The notes beneath the pieces are model-generated. The model was not told where the DNA came from and searched no databases. It saw only the letters and a program-made list of their open reading frames with translations. Position numbers and translations under genes: made by a program. DNA of 64,000 nucleotides from Pustulibacterium marinum (lineage in GTDB: Bacteria; Bacteroidota; Bacteroidia; Flavobacteriales; Flavobacteriaceae): contig NZ_FPBK01000017.1 of the NCBI RefSeq assembly GCF_900116665.1, forward strand, positions 1 to 64,000. Direction: 5' to 3'. This document shows, piece after piece, positions 55,079 to 64,000 of the stretch; positions within the stretch are counted from its first letter, which is position 1, and the number at the start of each line of letters is the position of its first letter.

Positions 55079-57043
55079 CTATTCTGATTTTTCGATGATA
55101 ATATCAGCATTATTTGTGATATCTACAATTTCACTAAAAATCTTTTTAAGGTCTTGATATTCTTCGGGAGTAAAAACGGCTTTTTTAATATAGAATGCGA
55201 TATCCAGGGTTACCATTCCATTACTTTGTTGGGTTTTGAAATCTAATTTTAGAGCCTCACCAACATTATAGGTAACATTTTCTGGCAAGTGTTTAATTTG
55301 GTAAGCATCGTCAAGTTTTAAAATAATTTTATAAATGTACGCTCTTGGATATCCAAAATCAACGGGATAATTCCTTTCTTTCAGCTTGAAAGGATTATCA
55401 GAAAATAAAGTTCCTGCTAAAGGATTGAAAAATAGTTGCTGCTCTTGAAACGGATCTTCGTATTCTATTTCAAATAGCTCTTGCAGTTGTTTGTCAGAAT
55501 CTTTAGCATTACTGTTTTTGTATGAGGTAATTACCGCATTATTATGAGCACTTAGATCATCTTCTAATTGCTTGAGATAGGAATCTTGATTAATTTTATT
55601 AATTACTTTTCGTTTTCTTGTCGCGAGAAATCCGGTGTTTTTCTCAGCTTTTTTCACGGTCATATATCCATCGCTATCAATTTGATATTGCATGAAAATG
55701 TTTTGCATGGAGAGCGAATTCATGTAGATGTTATCCCAATAACTTTCATTATCAAAATCAATTACACGGCCATAGTTATTTAGAGCTTTAAGTGGAAGCA
55801 TCCCAAAAGGAAGGTAATCATCTGAAATGTCTAAATAGTAAGTTTTGCCATCTTCAACAAGTTTTATAAACAAATAATTAAAGTCGGTCAATACAGGGTA
55901 AAGCAGCGTAGGGAATCCATCTTCTCGTTCTCTGGCTAATACCATATAAGCCTCAAAATCGGATGCTTTGAGCATATTTAATAGTACGAGATTTAATTCA
56001 GCTATATTTCCTTTTTTATTTTCAAAAGCTTCTTTTACATTGACATCACTTAAAATATGATTTTCACCATTCCAATTCATTTCTTTTTGTAGGTGATAGT
56101 AAATGGCTTTCGCTTTATCAATTCCTTTTGGCATGCTGGCAAGGTGTTCAGGAATTAGTTTACTGAAGGCTCTTTCTTTTCTCGCTTGTTTACCTAGGTC
56201 AAAACTGGTTTTTATTTCGTGGTCTATGTCTTTCCAAGATTTGGAATAGCTTTGTTTTACACCATGAAAATTTTGTGTTTCTTTAATTTCATATTTTAGT
56301 TGTGAGATAAAATTGTCTTTGCTAGTCATGTAATCTTCCGTTTTAAAAGCCGGAATGTTTTTCATGACATACTTATTGATCTCGCAGTCTGCAGCGCCAC
56401 CGTTCATTTCTACACATCTTCTTTCTATATCACCGGTATGTTCATCAAATTCTAAAGCACCAATGATCTTGGCATTATATTTATAATTTGCTGGAATTTT
56501 TGTGATGTATTGGCTATAAAGTTTCGGAATATCACTTTGAAATTTCCAATCATGAAAGTTATAGAAATAAAAAGGAGTTTTAACGCGATATTCAACGTCA
56601 AAAACAGTTCCTTCTTTTGTTTTAGGAATAGTGAATTTAGCAATTCTGTAGTTACTATTGTATTTTTCGTACAGTACGTCATCATCTCCAATAGCAGTTG
56701 GTGGCGTATCCATATTATAAGATGTTGCGCGAACAAATTCTAAAGACTCTGTTTTTGTTTTGCTATCGTTCGTGTATAAAGGTATTTCGAATGTAGCATG
56801 ATCAAATCCTTCTTTATCAAATATTTTAATTCGTGTTTTAAATGTAAAATAGAGTCTTAGGCCCTCGTAGTCTTCAAATATTTCAGCTTTTCCACTTTCA
56901 TAAAGAACCAGCGCTTCTGCCTCGGGGTCGTCGCTGTAAGACTCCATAGTAAGTTGTTCACGAGTTACTTTTCCATATTCGTAATCTTGTCCCCATACCA
57001 TAGATGATATAAGAACAGCAAGTATAAAACTTAGCTGTTTCAT
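55079..57043 (-). CDS. DUF3857 domain exported protein with transglutaminase-like region
   Basis: This 654-residue protein has a signal peptide (cleavage near 18, MVWGQ), a DUF3857 beta domain (about 50-250) and a transglutaminase-like region (about 270-400, with KAIYYHLQKEMNW, then AELNLVLLNMLKASDF and LDISDDYLPFGMLP). The usual catalytic Cys of transglutaminases is not seen: NIAELN stands where GxCxE would be, so it is probably not enzymatic. The C-terminal third is a beta domain. Function is unknown. It lies 21 nt behind the nuclease gene. Confidence 0.85.
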   Translation of the reverse strand: MKQLSFILAVLISSMVWGQDYEYGKVTREQLTMESYSDDPEAEALVLYESGKAEIFEDYEGLRLYFTFKTRIKIFDKEGFDHATFEIPLYTNDSKTKTESLEFVRATSYNMDTPPTAIGDDDVLYEKYNSNYRIAKFTIPKTKEGTVFDVEYRVKTPFYFYNFHDWKFQSDIPKLYSQYITKIPANYKYNAKIIGALEFDEHTGDIERRCVEMNGGAADCEINKYVMKNIPAFKTEDYMTSKDNFISQLKYEIKETQNFHGVKQSYSKSWKDIDHEIKTSFDLGKQARKERAFSKLIPEHLASMPKGIDKAKAIYYHLQKEMNWNGENHILSDVNVKEAFENKKGNIAELNLVLLNMLKASDFEAYMVLAREREDGFPTLLYPVLTDFNYLFIKLVEDGKTYYLDISDDYLPFGMLPLKALNNYGRVIDFDNESYWDNIYMNSLSMQNIFMQYQIDSDGYMTVKKAEKNTGFLATRKRKVINKINQDSYLKQLEDDLSAHNNAVITSYKNSNAKDSDKQLQELFEIEYEDPFQEQQLFFNPLAGTLFSDNPFKLKERNYPVDFGYPRAYIYKIILKLDDAYQIKHLPENVTYNVGEALKLDFKTQQSNGMVTLDIAFYIKKAVFTPEEYQDLKKIFSEIVDITNNADIIIEKSE

Positions 57044-57064
57044 AGAAGTGTATGTTTATTTTAT

Positions 57065-58447
57065 CTATTGGTTGTTTTTTAATTCAATAATTTTAGAAAC
57101 TTTTCTTTTTCTTAAATAAGATTGAATAATATGTTGTGCATTGCCGTTGTTTTCTAGGGGAGTGACAATGCCTTCAAGTACCTCAATATGATTTACTTGA
57201 TAATTTAGATTGTAAAATCCGAAACCTTTTAAGGTGTTTTCTTTGATCAAAATTACGCTGCGTTCATCTACTTCTCGACCTTTGTCTACTATAGCCATAT
57301 TGTCATACGGATATGTATAAGTTTTAATGGCTTTTTGAAAACGTTCGTTATAAGTAGCTACTGGTTCTTTTTCTACACAAGCGCCATTACATTGCCCAAT
57401 GGTGTAATTGAAACAGTTTTTCTTTGCTTCTGAAAGACCTAATAATTTATGGCAAAGTTTAAAATCTTCTGCCATTTTGTATAAGGCATTTTTGGCTTCG
57501 TGAATGGTAGTGAACGTCATTAAAGGTTCTCTATCAAATACTTCCTTCACTTTTTCTATGGTAATAGTTTGATAGCCGTTTGGTAATTCCTGAAGATAAA
57601 ATCCTAAATTAAATAAGGTTTGTTTTCTACTTCTGTTAAGGGTGGGTTTGTTTATTTTTATCTCTTCATTCTCTTTTAAAAGTGCAATCAATTCACTTCC
57701 GGTATCTTCGTAAGTAACTGCAGCAACTTGTTTTTGAATGATGAGTGCTTTCTTGTTTTTATTAGTAAAATGCTGATTTACACGTTTTTTTATATTCTTG
57801 CTTTTACCAATATAAATAATTTCTCCGTCTGCTTTATGTATGTAATAAACACCGGTTACAGAAGGTATTTGCTCAACAATATCTAGCAGTTTAGGAGCCA
57901 TTTTGTGTTGCACATCGGTTTTGATAGTGCTGGTGATAATGGTTTTTTTAGAATCTTTAGAAAGCAACAGTTTGAAAAGTTTCACGGTTGCCTGTGCATC
58001 ACCACTGGCTCGGTGTCTGTCCGAAACCGGAATTCCCAAAGAACGAACTAATTTTCCTAAACTGTACGAAGGTTTGTCTGGAATCAACTTCTTAGAAAGT
58101 TCTACAGTACACAAAGTGCGACGGGAATAATCAAAACCAAGACGTCTAAATTCTGTTCTTAAAATTCTATAATCAAACTTAGCGTTGTGCGCTACAATGA
58201 TACAATCTTCTGTAATTTCTACAACGCGCTTGGCTATTTCATAAAATTTAGGAGCTGTACGCAACATTTTGTTGTTGATACCAGTAAGCTTCACAACAAA
58301 AGGCTGGATGTCCTTTTCTGGATTTACCAATGAAATGAATTGATCTACTACCTTATGCCCATCAAATTTATAAATGGCAATTTCGGTAATTCCTTCTTCA
58401 TTAAATTTACCTCCGGTAGTTTCTATATCAACAATTGCGTATAACAA
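57065..58447 (-). CDS. DnaQ-type 3'-5' exonuclease fused to GIY-YIG domain (UvrC/Cho-like)
   Basis: This 460-residue protein has an N-terminal DEDD exonuclease (D7 and E9 in VDIETTGG, FD at 91-92, and HRASGDA with D150) and a GIY-YIG nuclease domain (199-275: GVYYIHKADGEIIYIGKSKN). Four cysteines, C332, C345, C353 and C357, follow in a pattern close to that of UvrC. It should act in DNA repair, making or trimming incisions, like polymerase-epsilon/UvrC hybrids of other bacteria. No UvrB-binding or RNase H domain is evident at the C-terminus. It follows yggS after 26 nt. Confidence 0.9.
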   Translation of the reverse strand: MLYAIVDIETTGGKFNEEGITEIAIYKFDGHKVVDQFISLVNPEKDIQPFVVKLTGINNKMLRTAPKFYEIAKRVVEITEDCIIVAHNAKFDYRILRTEFRRLGFDYSRRTLCTVELSKKLIPDKPSYSLGKLVRSLGIPVSDRHRASGDAQATVKLFKLLLSKDSKKTIITSTIKTDVQHKMAPKLLDIVEQIPSVTGVYYIHKADGEIIYIGKSKNIKKRVNQHFTNKNKKALIIQKQVAAVTYEDTGSELIALLKENEEIKINKPTLNRSRKQTLFNLGFYLQELPNGYQTITIEKVKEVFDREPLMTFTTIHEAKNALYKMAEDFKLCHKLLGLSEAKKNCFNYTIGQCNGACVEKEPVATYNERFQKAIKTYTYPYDNMAIVDKGREVDERSVILIKENTLKGFGFYNLNYQVNHIEVLEGIVTPLENNGNAQHIIQSYLRKRKVSKIIELKNNQ

Positions 58448-58473
58448 TATAGGGTCGTTTAAAAGTTTACAAG

Positions 58474-59139
58474 TTACTGATAATTTCTGGCTCCAAAAAT
58501 ACTACTGCCAATTCTTACCATTGTACTTCCATTTTCTATGGCAATTTTATAATCACCACTCATTCCCATGGATAGGATTTTCATTTCTAAATTGTCACTG
58601 GTAGCAGTTTTAAGACTGTCAAATAATGATTTTAACGACTGAAATTCACGTGCTACCTGAGTAGTGTCTTCTGTAAAAGTAGCCATGCCCATCAAACCAA
58701 CAACTTTAACGTTTTTCAATGCCGAAAAGTCCTCTAAAGCAATAGTTTCTTGCAATTCAGCGGCATCAAAACCAAATTTTGTATCTTCTTCAGCAATGTG
58801 TACTTGTAACAAACATTCAATAATACGCTCGTTTTTTACAGCTTGTTTGTCAACTTCTTTCAGTAGTTTGAAGGTGTCAACCCCATGAATCAAACTTACA
58901 TATGGAGCCATGTACTTTACTTTGTTGCGTTGTACATGCCCAATCATATGCCATTGGATATCTTTAGGAAGTTGTTCCCATTTTTCGGTCATTTCCTGAA
59001 TTTTATTTTCGCCAAAAATGCGCTGTCCGGCATCGTAAGCTTCTTGTAAATCACTAACAGGTTTGGTTTTAGAAACTGCTACCAGCGTTACGTTTTCAGG
59101 TAATGAAGTTTGTATGTTATGTAAATTTTCTTTGATCAT
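58474..59139 (-). CDS. YggS-family pyridoxal phosphate homeostasis protein
   Basis: This 221-residue single-domain TIM barrel binds pyridoxal 5'-phosphate through the lysine in VAVSKTKPVSDL (about 24). Other family marks are FGENKIQEMTEKW, WHMIGHVQRNKVK and LSMGMSGDYKIAIENGST. It buffers PLP and has no known catalytic activity. It starts 2 nt after the DUF1015 gene ends, so they are co-transcribed. Confidence 0.94.
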   Translation of the reverse strand: MIKENLHNIQTSLPENVTLVAVSKTKPVSDLQEAYDAGQRIFGENKIQEMTEKWEQLPKDIQWHMIGHVQRNKVKYMAPYVSLIHGVDTFKLLKEVDKQAVKNERIIECLLQVHIAEEDTKFGFDAAELQETIALEDFSALKNVKVVGLMGMATFTEDTTQVAREFQSLKSLFDSLKTATSDNLEMKILSMGMSGDYKIAIENGSTMVRIGSSIFGARNYQ

Positions 59140-59141
59140 AG

Positions 59142-60365
59142 TTAAAATTCGTAAATGGTGAGTCCACTTAGTAATTTAGGTTCAATATAGGTGCTTTTTG
59201 GAGGCATTTGCAAGCCTTCGTCTGCAATTTTTTTCAATTCTTCTACTGTAATTGGAAGCATACCAAAACCAACTGTAAAATCGCCATCGTCTATTTTTTT
59301 CTTCATTCTGATGATGCTTTCTTTGCCCGAAACATACGCAATCCTATCATCGTTGCGTAAATCGTGAATGCCCAAAATAGGTTCTAAAATGGTTTTGTAT
59401 AGCAATTGTGTGTCCAATTCACTCAAAGAATCGTTGAAATTGTATTTTGATTTTCTCAGGTATAACGAATAAAATTCGCCATCTAAATACATGCTAAAAT
59501 GATGTTTCTTGGAAGGTTGATACAATCCCAATCCTCTGTTTTCTATTCGGAAATCTTCGTCAAGTTTGTATAAGAATTCTTCTTTTGATAAACCGTTCAA
59601 CCCTTTGATTAAGCGATTGAATTCTGAAATGTGTAAGTTAGATTCTGGAATTAAAAAACTTAAAAATCGTGTATATTTTTCATTTCCTGTTTGTGGAAAC
59701 ATTTCGTCTGATAACAACATAGATGAAGCTGATCGGTGATGTCCGTCTGCAATGTACACGGCTTCCATAGCTTCAAAATGCTGAGAAATCACAGCAATGT
59801 TTTCAGGATTGTTGATTTTCCAAAGTGAATGCATTTGCTGTTCCACCGTAGCAAATTGATAATCCGGAACTGTTTGTGTTACAGTTTCCGTAATTTCATT
59901 GATACTCGAATCATCTGGATAGGTGAGGAGTACCGGTTCGGTATTAAATCCGACGACTTTCAAATATTCTTTGAAAATTTCTTCACGACGCTGAATGGTA
60001 TCTTCGTGCTTTTTAATCCGATTGTTTTTGTAATCTTCAACACTCGCAGCAGCGATAATGCCAGTATATTTATGATGATGTGTTTCTATTTGATAGAGAT
60101 AGAAAGCTTCCTGATCATCATATTCATATACTTCACGCTCATGAAATTCCAAATACCGATTTTTCACCATGTTAAAACGTTGCATACCACTAATCTCATG
60201 CTGAAACTTAAAACCCGGATTCAAAATATGTAAAAATGAATACGGATTGTAAGCCAACTTGGCTTTGAGCTCTTTCTTTTTGTAGGTTTCGTACGAACGC
60301 GAAACCACCAAAGAAGCAAAAGCTTTGTGTGGTAAAACGGCTTTAAATGGAGTTATTTTTGGCAT
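59142..60365 (-). CDS. DUF1015 family protein
   Basis: This 407-residue cytoplasmic protein matches DUF1015: ITPFKAVLPHKAFASLV at the N-terminus, YKNNRIKKHEDT, and the family mark YIADGHHRSASSML. I recall some DUF1015 members being proposed as ATP-dependent serine kinases, but I cannot support that for this protein. It lies between the 3-hydroxyacyl-CoA dehydrogenase gene (8-nt gap) and yggS (2-nt gap). Confidence 0.88.
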   Translation of the reverse strand: MPKITPFKAVLPHKAFASLVVSRSYETYKKKELKAKLAYNPYSFLHILNPGFKFQHEISGMQRFNMVKNRYLEFHEREVYEYDDQEAFYLYQIETHHHKYTGIIAAASVEDYKNNRIKKHEDTIQRREEIFKEYLKVVGFNTEPVLLTYPDDSSINEITETVTQTVPDYQFATVEQQMHSLWKINNPENIAVISQHFEAMEAVYIADGHHRSASSMLLSDEMFPQTGNEKYTRFLSFLIPESNLHISEFNRLIKGLNGLSKEEFLYKLDEDFRIENRGLGLYQPSKKHHFSMYLDGEFYSLYLRKSKYNFNDSLSELDTQLLYKTILEPILGIHDLRNDDRIAYVSGKESIIRMKKKIDDGDFTVGFGMLPITVEELKKIADEGLQMPPKSTYIEPKLLSGLTIYEF

Positions 60366-60373
60366 TTTATACT

Positions 60374-61261
60374 TTATGCAAATTGTTTTGCTACGTTTTC
60401 TGCTTTTCTAGATTCGGAATAATCATAAAACCCTTCTCCTGATTTTACGCCTAATTTTCCGGCCATGACCATGTTTACTAACAACGGACAAGGTGCATAT
60501 TTCGGATTTTTGAATCCGTCATACATCACGTTTAAGATAGATAAACAAACGTCTAGTCCAATAAAATCTGCTAATTGCAAAGGTCCCATTGGGTGCGCCA
60601 TTCCGAGTTTCATTACAGTGTCAATTTCCGAAACTCCGGCAACGCCGTTGTACAATGTTTCGATACTTTCATTGATCATGGGCATTAAAATTCGGTTGGC
60701 AACAAAACCTGGATAATCATTTACTTCTACCGGAACTTTATGCAATTGTTCCGAAAGTTGCATGATGGTTTGGGTTATCTCATCCGTAGTGTTGTATCCG
60801 CGAATAATTTCAACCAGTTTCATCATCGGAACCGGATTCATAAAATGCATTCCGATCACCTGTTCCGGTCTTTTGGTCGCTGCAGCAATCTGCGTAATAG
60901 AAATGGAAGAAGTATTAGTAGCTAAAATGGTTTTGGCATCGCAAATTTCATCTAGCTGTGTAAATATTTTTAGTTTTAAATCTACATTTTCAGTAGCGGC
61001 TTCTACAACCAAATCTACATTCTTTACGCCGTTTTCCATACTGGTAAACGTAGTGATGTTTTGTAAAGTAGTTGCTTTTTCAGCTTCGGTAATTTTTTCC
61101 TTCGCCAGCATTCTGTCAAGATTTTTAGCAATGGTAGCTAAACCTTTTTCCAGCGCTGTTTCCGAAATATCAATTAAGTGAACTGTAAAATTATGTTGCG
61201 CAAAAACATGTGCAATTCCGTTACCCATGGTTCCTGCGCCAATAACCGCTATTGTTTTCAT
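60374..61261 (-). CDS. 3-hydroxyacyl-CoA dehydrogenase
   Basis: This 295-residue NAD-dependent enzyme oxidises 3-hydroxyacyl-CoA, or reduces acetoacetyl-CoA in the other direction. It has the Rossmann GAGTMGNGIAHVFA, ATNTSSISITQIA, the catalytic histidine in MHFMNPVPMMKLVEII, and the C-terminal dimerisation helices with GMAHPMGPLQLADFIGLD. It is of the short Hbd/PaaH type without a hydratase domain. No other beta-oxidation genes are nearby. Confidence 0.93.
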   Translation of the reverse strand: MKTIAVIGAGTMGNGIAHVFAQHNFTVHLIDISETALEKGLATIAKNLDRMLAKEKITEAEKATTLQNITTFTSMENGVKNVDLVVEAATENVDLKLKIFTQLDEICDAKTILATNTSSISITQIAAATKRPEQVIGMHFMNPVPMMKLVEIIRGYNTTDEITQTIMQLSEQLHKVPVEVNDYPGFVANRILMPMINESIETLYNGVAGVSEIDTVMKLGMAHPMGPLQLADFIGLDVCLSILNVMYDGFKNPKYAPCPLLVNMVMAGKLGVKSGEGFYDYSESRKAENVAKQFA

Positions 61262-61270
61262 GTGATTTTT

Positions 61271-62239
61271 TTAATTGTGATTAAACGCTTCGATGATCTG
61301 TTTTGCAACGCGCAACGCTTCCGTTCCCTGATGTAAACTTACAATTGGAGTGGTGTTGTTGTTAATGGCATCTGCAAAACTTTCCAACTCATCTAAAATA
61401 GCATTATTTGCCTGAATTTCCGGATTTTCAAAATAGATTTGTTTTCGTTCGCCTTCAGCATTTTGCAAAATCATATCAAAATCACCTGGAGTTTCAGGAG
61501 CTTCTTTCATTTTTACAACTTCAACTTTTTTCTCCAAGAAGTCTACAGAAATGTATGCGTCGCGTTGGAAGAAACGAGATTTACGCATGTTTTTTAATGA
61601 AATTCTACTGGCCGTTAAATTAGCTACACAACCGTTTTCGAAAACCAAACGCGCATTAGCAATATCCGGAGAATGACTAATTACAGAAACACCGCTAGAA
61701 CTTACTTTTTTTACTTTTGAATTTACCACGCTTAAAATAGCATCAATATCGTGAATCATTAAATCTAACACCACAGGAACATCGGTACCACGCGGATTAA
61801 ATTCTGCCAAACGGTGCGCTTCAATAAACATTGGGTTATTGAAATTGTCTTTAACAGCGGTGAATGCAGGGTTGAAACGTTCTACATGTCCAACCTGGCC
61901 TTTAACTCTGTGTTCGTCGGCTAATTTGATAATAGCTTCAGCTTCTTCAACCGTATTGGCTATAGGTTTTTCTATAAAAATATGTTTCTTATTGATAATG
62001 GCTTTTACAGCACAATCGTAATGTGAAAGTGTTGGGGTAACAATGTCAACAACATCTACCGCAGCCACTAATGCTTCAATAGTTTCGAAATAGGTGTATC
62101 CAAATTCGGCAACAACTTTTTGAGCATTTTCTTTATCAGGATCGTAAAATCCTACGAGTTCATATTTTTCTGATTGTTGTAAGAGGCGTAAATGAATTTT
62201 TCCAAGGTGTCCTGCACCAAGTACTCCGGCTTTTAGCAT
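61271..62239 (-). CDS. Gfo/Idh/MocA family oxidoreductase
   Basis: This 322-residue protein has an N-terminal Rossmann domain (GVLGAGHLGKIHLRLLQ) and the family mark IEKPIANTVEEAEAII with the conserved EKP lysine, then a C-terminal alpha/beta domain with RGTDVPVVLDLMIHDIDAIL. It should oxidise or reduce a sugar or similar polyol with NAD(P). The substrate is unknown. It is the first gene of the minus-strand run that continues through the next five or six genes. Confidence 0.9.
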   Translation of the reverse strand: MLKAGVLGAGHLGKIHLRLLQQSEKYELVGFYDPDKENAQKVVAEFGYTYFETIEALVAAVDVVDIVTPTLSHYDCAVKAIINKKHIFIEKPIANTVEEAEAIIKLADEHRVKGQVGHVERFNPAFTAVKDNFNNPMFIEAHRLAEFNPRGTDVPVVLDLMIHDIDAILSVVNSKVKKVSSSGVSVISHSPDIANARLVFENGCVANLTASRISLKNMRKSRFFQRDAYISVDFLEKKVEVVKMKEAPETPGDFDMILQNAEGERKQIYFENPEIQANNAILDELESFADAINNNTTPIVSLHQGTEALRVAKQIIEAFNHN

Positions 62240-62255
62240 AATAAATGTTTTTCAC

Positions 62256-62263
62256 AAAAATAA
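62256..62263 (-). promoter_or_regulatory. -7 element (TATTTTTG) of the Idh - hbd - DUF1015 - yggS unit
   Basis: An exact TAnnTTTG match on the minus strand ends 17 nt before the ATG at 62239. The -33 box is not clear. Confidence 0.5.
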
Positions 62264-62362
62264 ACTTTCTAAAGCGTTTGACCATGAAAACTTTACAATA
62301 TCAGCAGCTGTTTTTTGCACTTTTAAGAGTGATTTAGCGTTTTAAAAAAGCCTTGATTTGAC

Positions 62363-62370
62363 TATTTTTG
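62363..62370 (+). promoter_or_regulatory. -7 element (TATTTTTG) of pcm
   Basis: An exact TAnnTTTG match ends 26 nt before the ATG at 62396. Confidence 0.5.
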
Positions 62371-62395
62371 CAAAACAACCACGATCCCAATAGAA

Positions 62396-63040
62396 ATGCT
62401 AAACGATACTCATAAACACAAAGGAATGCGTAACCAGCTGGCTAATGTACTGCAGCGCAAAGGAATTACAGATGCGGCTGTTTTAGAAGCCGTGCGCAAT
62501 ATTCCCAGACACTTGTTTATGGATAGTAGTTTTGAAGATCACGCGTACCAAGACAAGGCGTTCCCTATTGGTGCCGGACAAACCATTTCGCAACCTTTTA
62601 CCGTGGCATTTCAGTCACAATTGTTACAAGTAAAACCAGGTGATAAAATTCTTGAAATAGGAACTGGAAGTGGCTACCAATGTGCCATGTTGGTAAAATT
62701 GAAAGCACGTGTGTATTCTATTGAAAGACAGTTGGAACTTTTTAAAAAAACCAGTCGGTTTTTACCAAAATTAGGAATTCGTCCTAAGCAAATGATTTTT
62801 GGTGATGGTTATAAAGGATTGCCAGAAGAGGCTCCGTTTGATAGTATTATTGTTACGGCTGGGGCACCTTTTATCCCAAAACCTTTAATGGCGCAACTTA
62901 AAATAGGAGGTAGGTTGGTAATTCCAGTAGGATCAGATCCGCAGATAATGACGTTGTTGGTAAGAACAGGAGAAAAGGAATTTGAAAAAACTACGTTTGG
63001 CGAATTTCGTTTTGTACCGATGCTAGAAGACAAAAACTAG
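62396..63040 (+). CDS. pcm: Protein-L-isoaspartate O-methyltransferase
   Basis: This 214-residue SAM-dependent enzyme repairs isoaspartyl residues in aged proteins. It has the SAM loop ILEIGTGSGYQCAML, the N-terminal FPIGAGQTISQPFTVAF that contacts the substrate, and FDSIIVTAGAPFIPKPL. Full length. Its stop codon shares CTAG with the stop codon of the convergent glycosyltransferase gene (4-nt overlap). Confidence 0.95.
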   Translation: MLNDTHKHKGMRNQLANVLQRKGITDAAVLEAVRNIPRHLFMDSSFEDHAYQDKAFPIGAGQTISQPFTVAFQSQLLQVKPGDKILEIGTGSGYQCAMLVKLKARVYSIERQLELFKKTSRFLPKLGIRPKQMIFGDGYKGLPEEAPFDSIIVTAGAPFIPKPLMAQLKIGGRLVIPVGSDPQIMTLLVRTGEKEFEKTTFGEFRFVPMLEDKN

Positions 63041-64000
63041 TTGTAGTATAAAATCCATTTTCCGAAATCTTTTTTGTTGGGTAGCTTTTCTTCAATAAAT
63101 TGGAAGGGTTTGTATACACCAAATTTTTTCTTTACCAATACATAGTTTTTTCCAGAGTTTAGCAATTCTTCAAAACGAGTTGCTTCAGACTTCAAATAGA
63201 CATTGAGCAGGTATTCTTTGTACTGTTCATCGTCTTGAAACTGTACTTCTCTAACTGTTGTATCGTGTAAGTAATTCACTGTATAAAATTCAGAATCAGT
63301 GTAAAAAGGAACGGAAGAGATTAAATAATCAAATGCAAAAACCTTTTTGTTTGGAGCATCACTTTCGTTATTGATAAAAGTAACAATAGGTTTGAAAGAG
63401 TTGATCAAATCTCTATTGTTTTTCATAAAAAGACTCCCGCTAATAATCAAAATTCCAAAAAATAGACATCCCATAGCTATCACAGAAGGATAATTCTGTT
63501 TCCGAAAATACTTCTGATATAATGCAATAAAAATTCCGAATAGAATTAAAACTAAAGTTAATTGCATTACAGAGATGGTAATGTTTTCAATATTTATAAA
63601 AAATAAAATCAAACAACCAATCACATACAAGGTTGTTAAAACGATATAAGAAATACGAATACTTTTAATGATTTTTGGTGAACTTATTTTGAGACATCTT
63701 ACTACGAGAATAGCAATCATCCAGACGGACGGTAGAACGTAAAAAATTCGTTTTGTTTTAAAAATTGAAAATAGAAGAACTATAAAAATGATATTATAAA
63801 TAAGCAGTTTGTCTGACTTTGATTTTTGAAATACATTTTTAATTTTCGGAAAAATGGCAATGACATAAGGAAACAATACCCCGATAAGAATAGGAATATA
63901 AAACCAAAAGGGTTGATCTCTGTGAAAAGATTTATTGGCAATTCTGTTTACGGTTTGTTTAAACAGAAAATAATCTAGCAATTCTGGTTTTTCTAAAATT
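63037..64000 (-). CDS. ArnT/PMT-like membrane glycosyltransferase, C-terminal part
   Basis: The frame is open through the right edge (64000); only about 320 C-terminal residues are visible, so the start is outside. A conserved-looking PFWFYIPILIGVLFPY segment follows LLDYFLFKQTVNRIANKS, as in ArnT and protein mannosyltransferases just before the later TM helices. About seven TM helices come next, then a soluble C-terminal domain of some 110 residues. These GT-C enzymes transfer sugar from a polyprenyl phosphate on the periplasmic face; the acceptor (lipid A or protein) is unknown. It is convergent with pcm. Confidence 0.8.
   Translation of the reverse strand, partial: ILEKPELLDYFLFKQTVNRIANKSFHRDQPFWFYIPILIGVLFPYVIAIFPKIKNVFQKSKSDKLLIYNIIFIVLLFSIFKTKRIFYVLPSVWMIAILVVRCLKISSPKIIKSIRISYIVLTTLYVIGCLILFFINIENITISVMQLTLVLILFGIFIALYQKYFRKQNYPSVIAMGCLFFGILIISGSLFMKNNRDLINSFKPIVTFINNESDAPNKKVFAFDYLISSVPFYTDSEFYTVNYLHDTTVREVQFQDDEQYKEYLLNVYLKSEATRFEELLNSGKNYVLVKKKFGVYKPFQFIEEKLPNKKDFGKWILYYN

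Overview
The window is chromosomal DNA from a member of Bacteroidota, almost certainly class Flavobacteriia, family Flavobacteriaceae. The signs are low GC, gene starts without clear Shine-Dalgarno sites, many TAnnTTTG (-7) promoter elements, a fused SecDF, two proteins with type IX secretion (T9SS) C-terminal sorting domains, a Bacteroidota-type omega subunit, and the order bamD - omega - coaBC - DUF4835 - recN. I cannot name the genus. Nearly all of the window is vertically inherited housekeeping DNA. I see no prophage, CRISPR array, rRNA or tRNA gene, or integrated island.

Left part (1-20200): the 3' end of an IS200-type TnpA gene with a perfect GC-rich hairpin behind it; a small membrane-anchored protein whose middle resembles the SecD P1 head, placed directly before secDF; a VOC protein; a GH127 lipoprotein; an exported M1 peptidase; an RluA-type pseudouridine synthase with a long N-terminal extension; an acyl-CoA carboxylase carboxyltransferase subunit; an unusual lipoprotein ending in an S1C serine protease; a 59-residue membrane protein; EttA; an exported bleomycin-hydrolase-like peptidase; an MBL-fold protein; a DUF1801/YdeI protein; and peptidase T.

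Centre (20300-41800): pyrD and mazG with a palindromic repeat between them; the minus-strand dnaA - low-molecular-weight phosphatase - tetrapyrrole-methylase-type methyltransferase unit; ribD - HAD - YigZ facing GNAT - prmC - ligA - membrane protein; a 5'-nucleotidase split into two genes; DUF6913 - dapA - Kir-type channel in one tight unit; then bamD, omega, coaBC, DUF4835, recN and fabI. Coenzyme A synthesis occurs twice (coaBC here, coaE at 49.7 kb).

Right part (41900-64000): two large cell-surface T9SS cargo proteins, one with a 256-residue internal duplication; glycosyltransferase - YbbR - coaE; a histidine kinase and OmpR-type regulator pair with a 12-bp inverted repeat in front; then a long minus-strand run from an Idh-type oxidoreductase through 3-hydroxyacyl-CoA dehydrogenase, DUF1015, YggS, a DnaQ/GIY-YIG fusion nuclease, a DUF3857 protein and a 6-TM potassium channel to miaA; then pcm and the C-terminal part of an ArnT/PMT-like glycosyltransferase that runs off the window.

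I found no obvious new multi-gene system. The best leads are the SecD-P1-like protein before secDF, two diverged copies of a dispersed palindromic repeat that touch neighbouring stop codons, a lipoprotein-S1C protease fusion, a UvrC-like four-cysteine site in the DnaQ/GIY-YIG fusion, and several promoters so close to start codons that leaderless mRNAs are predicted.
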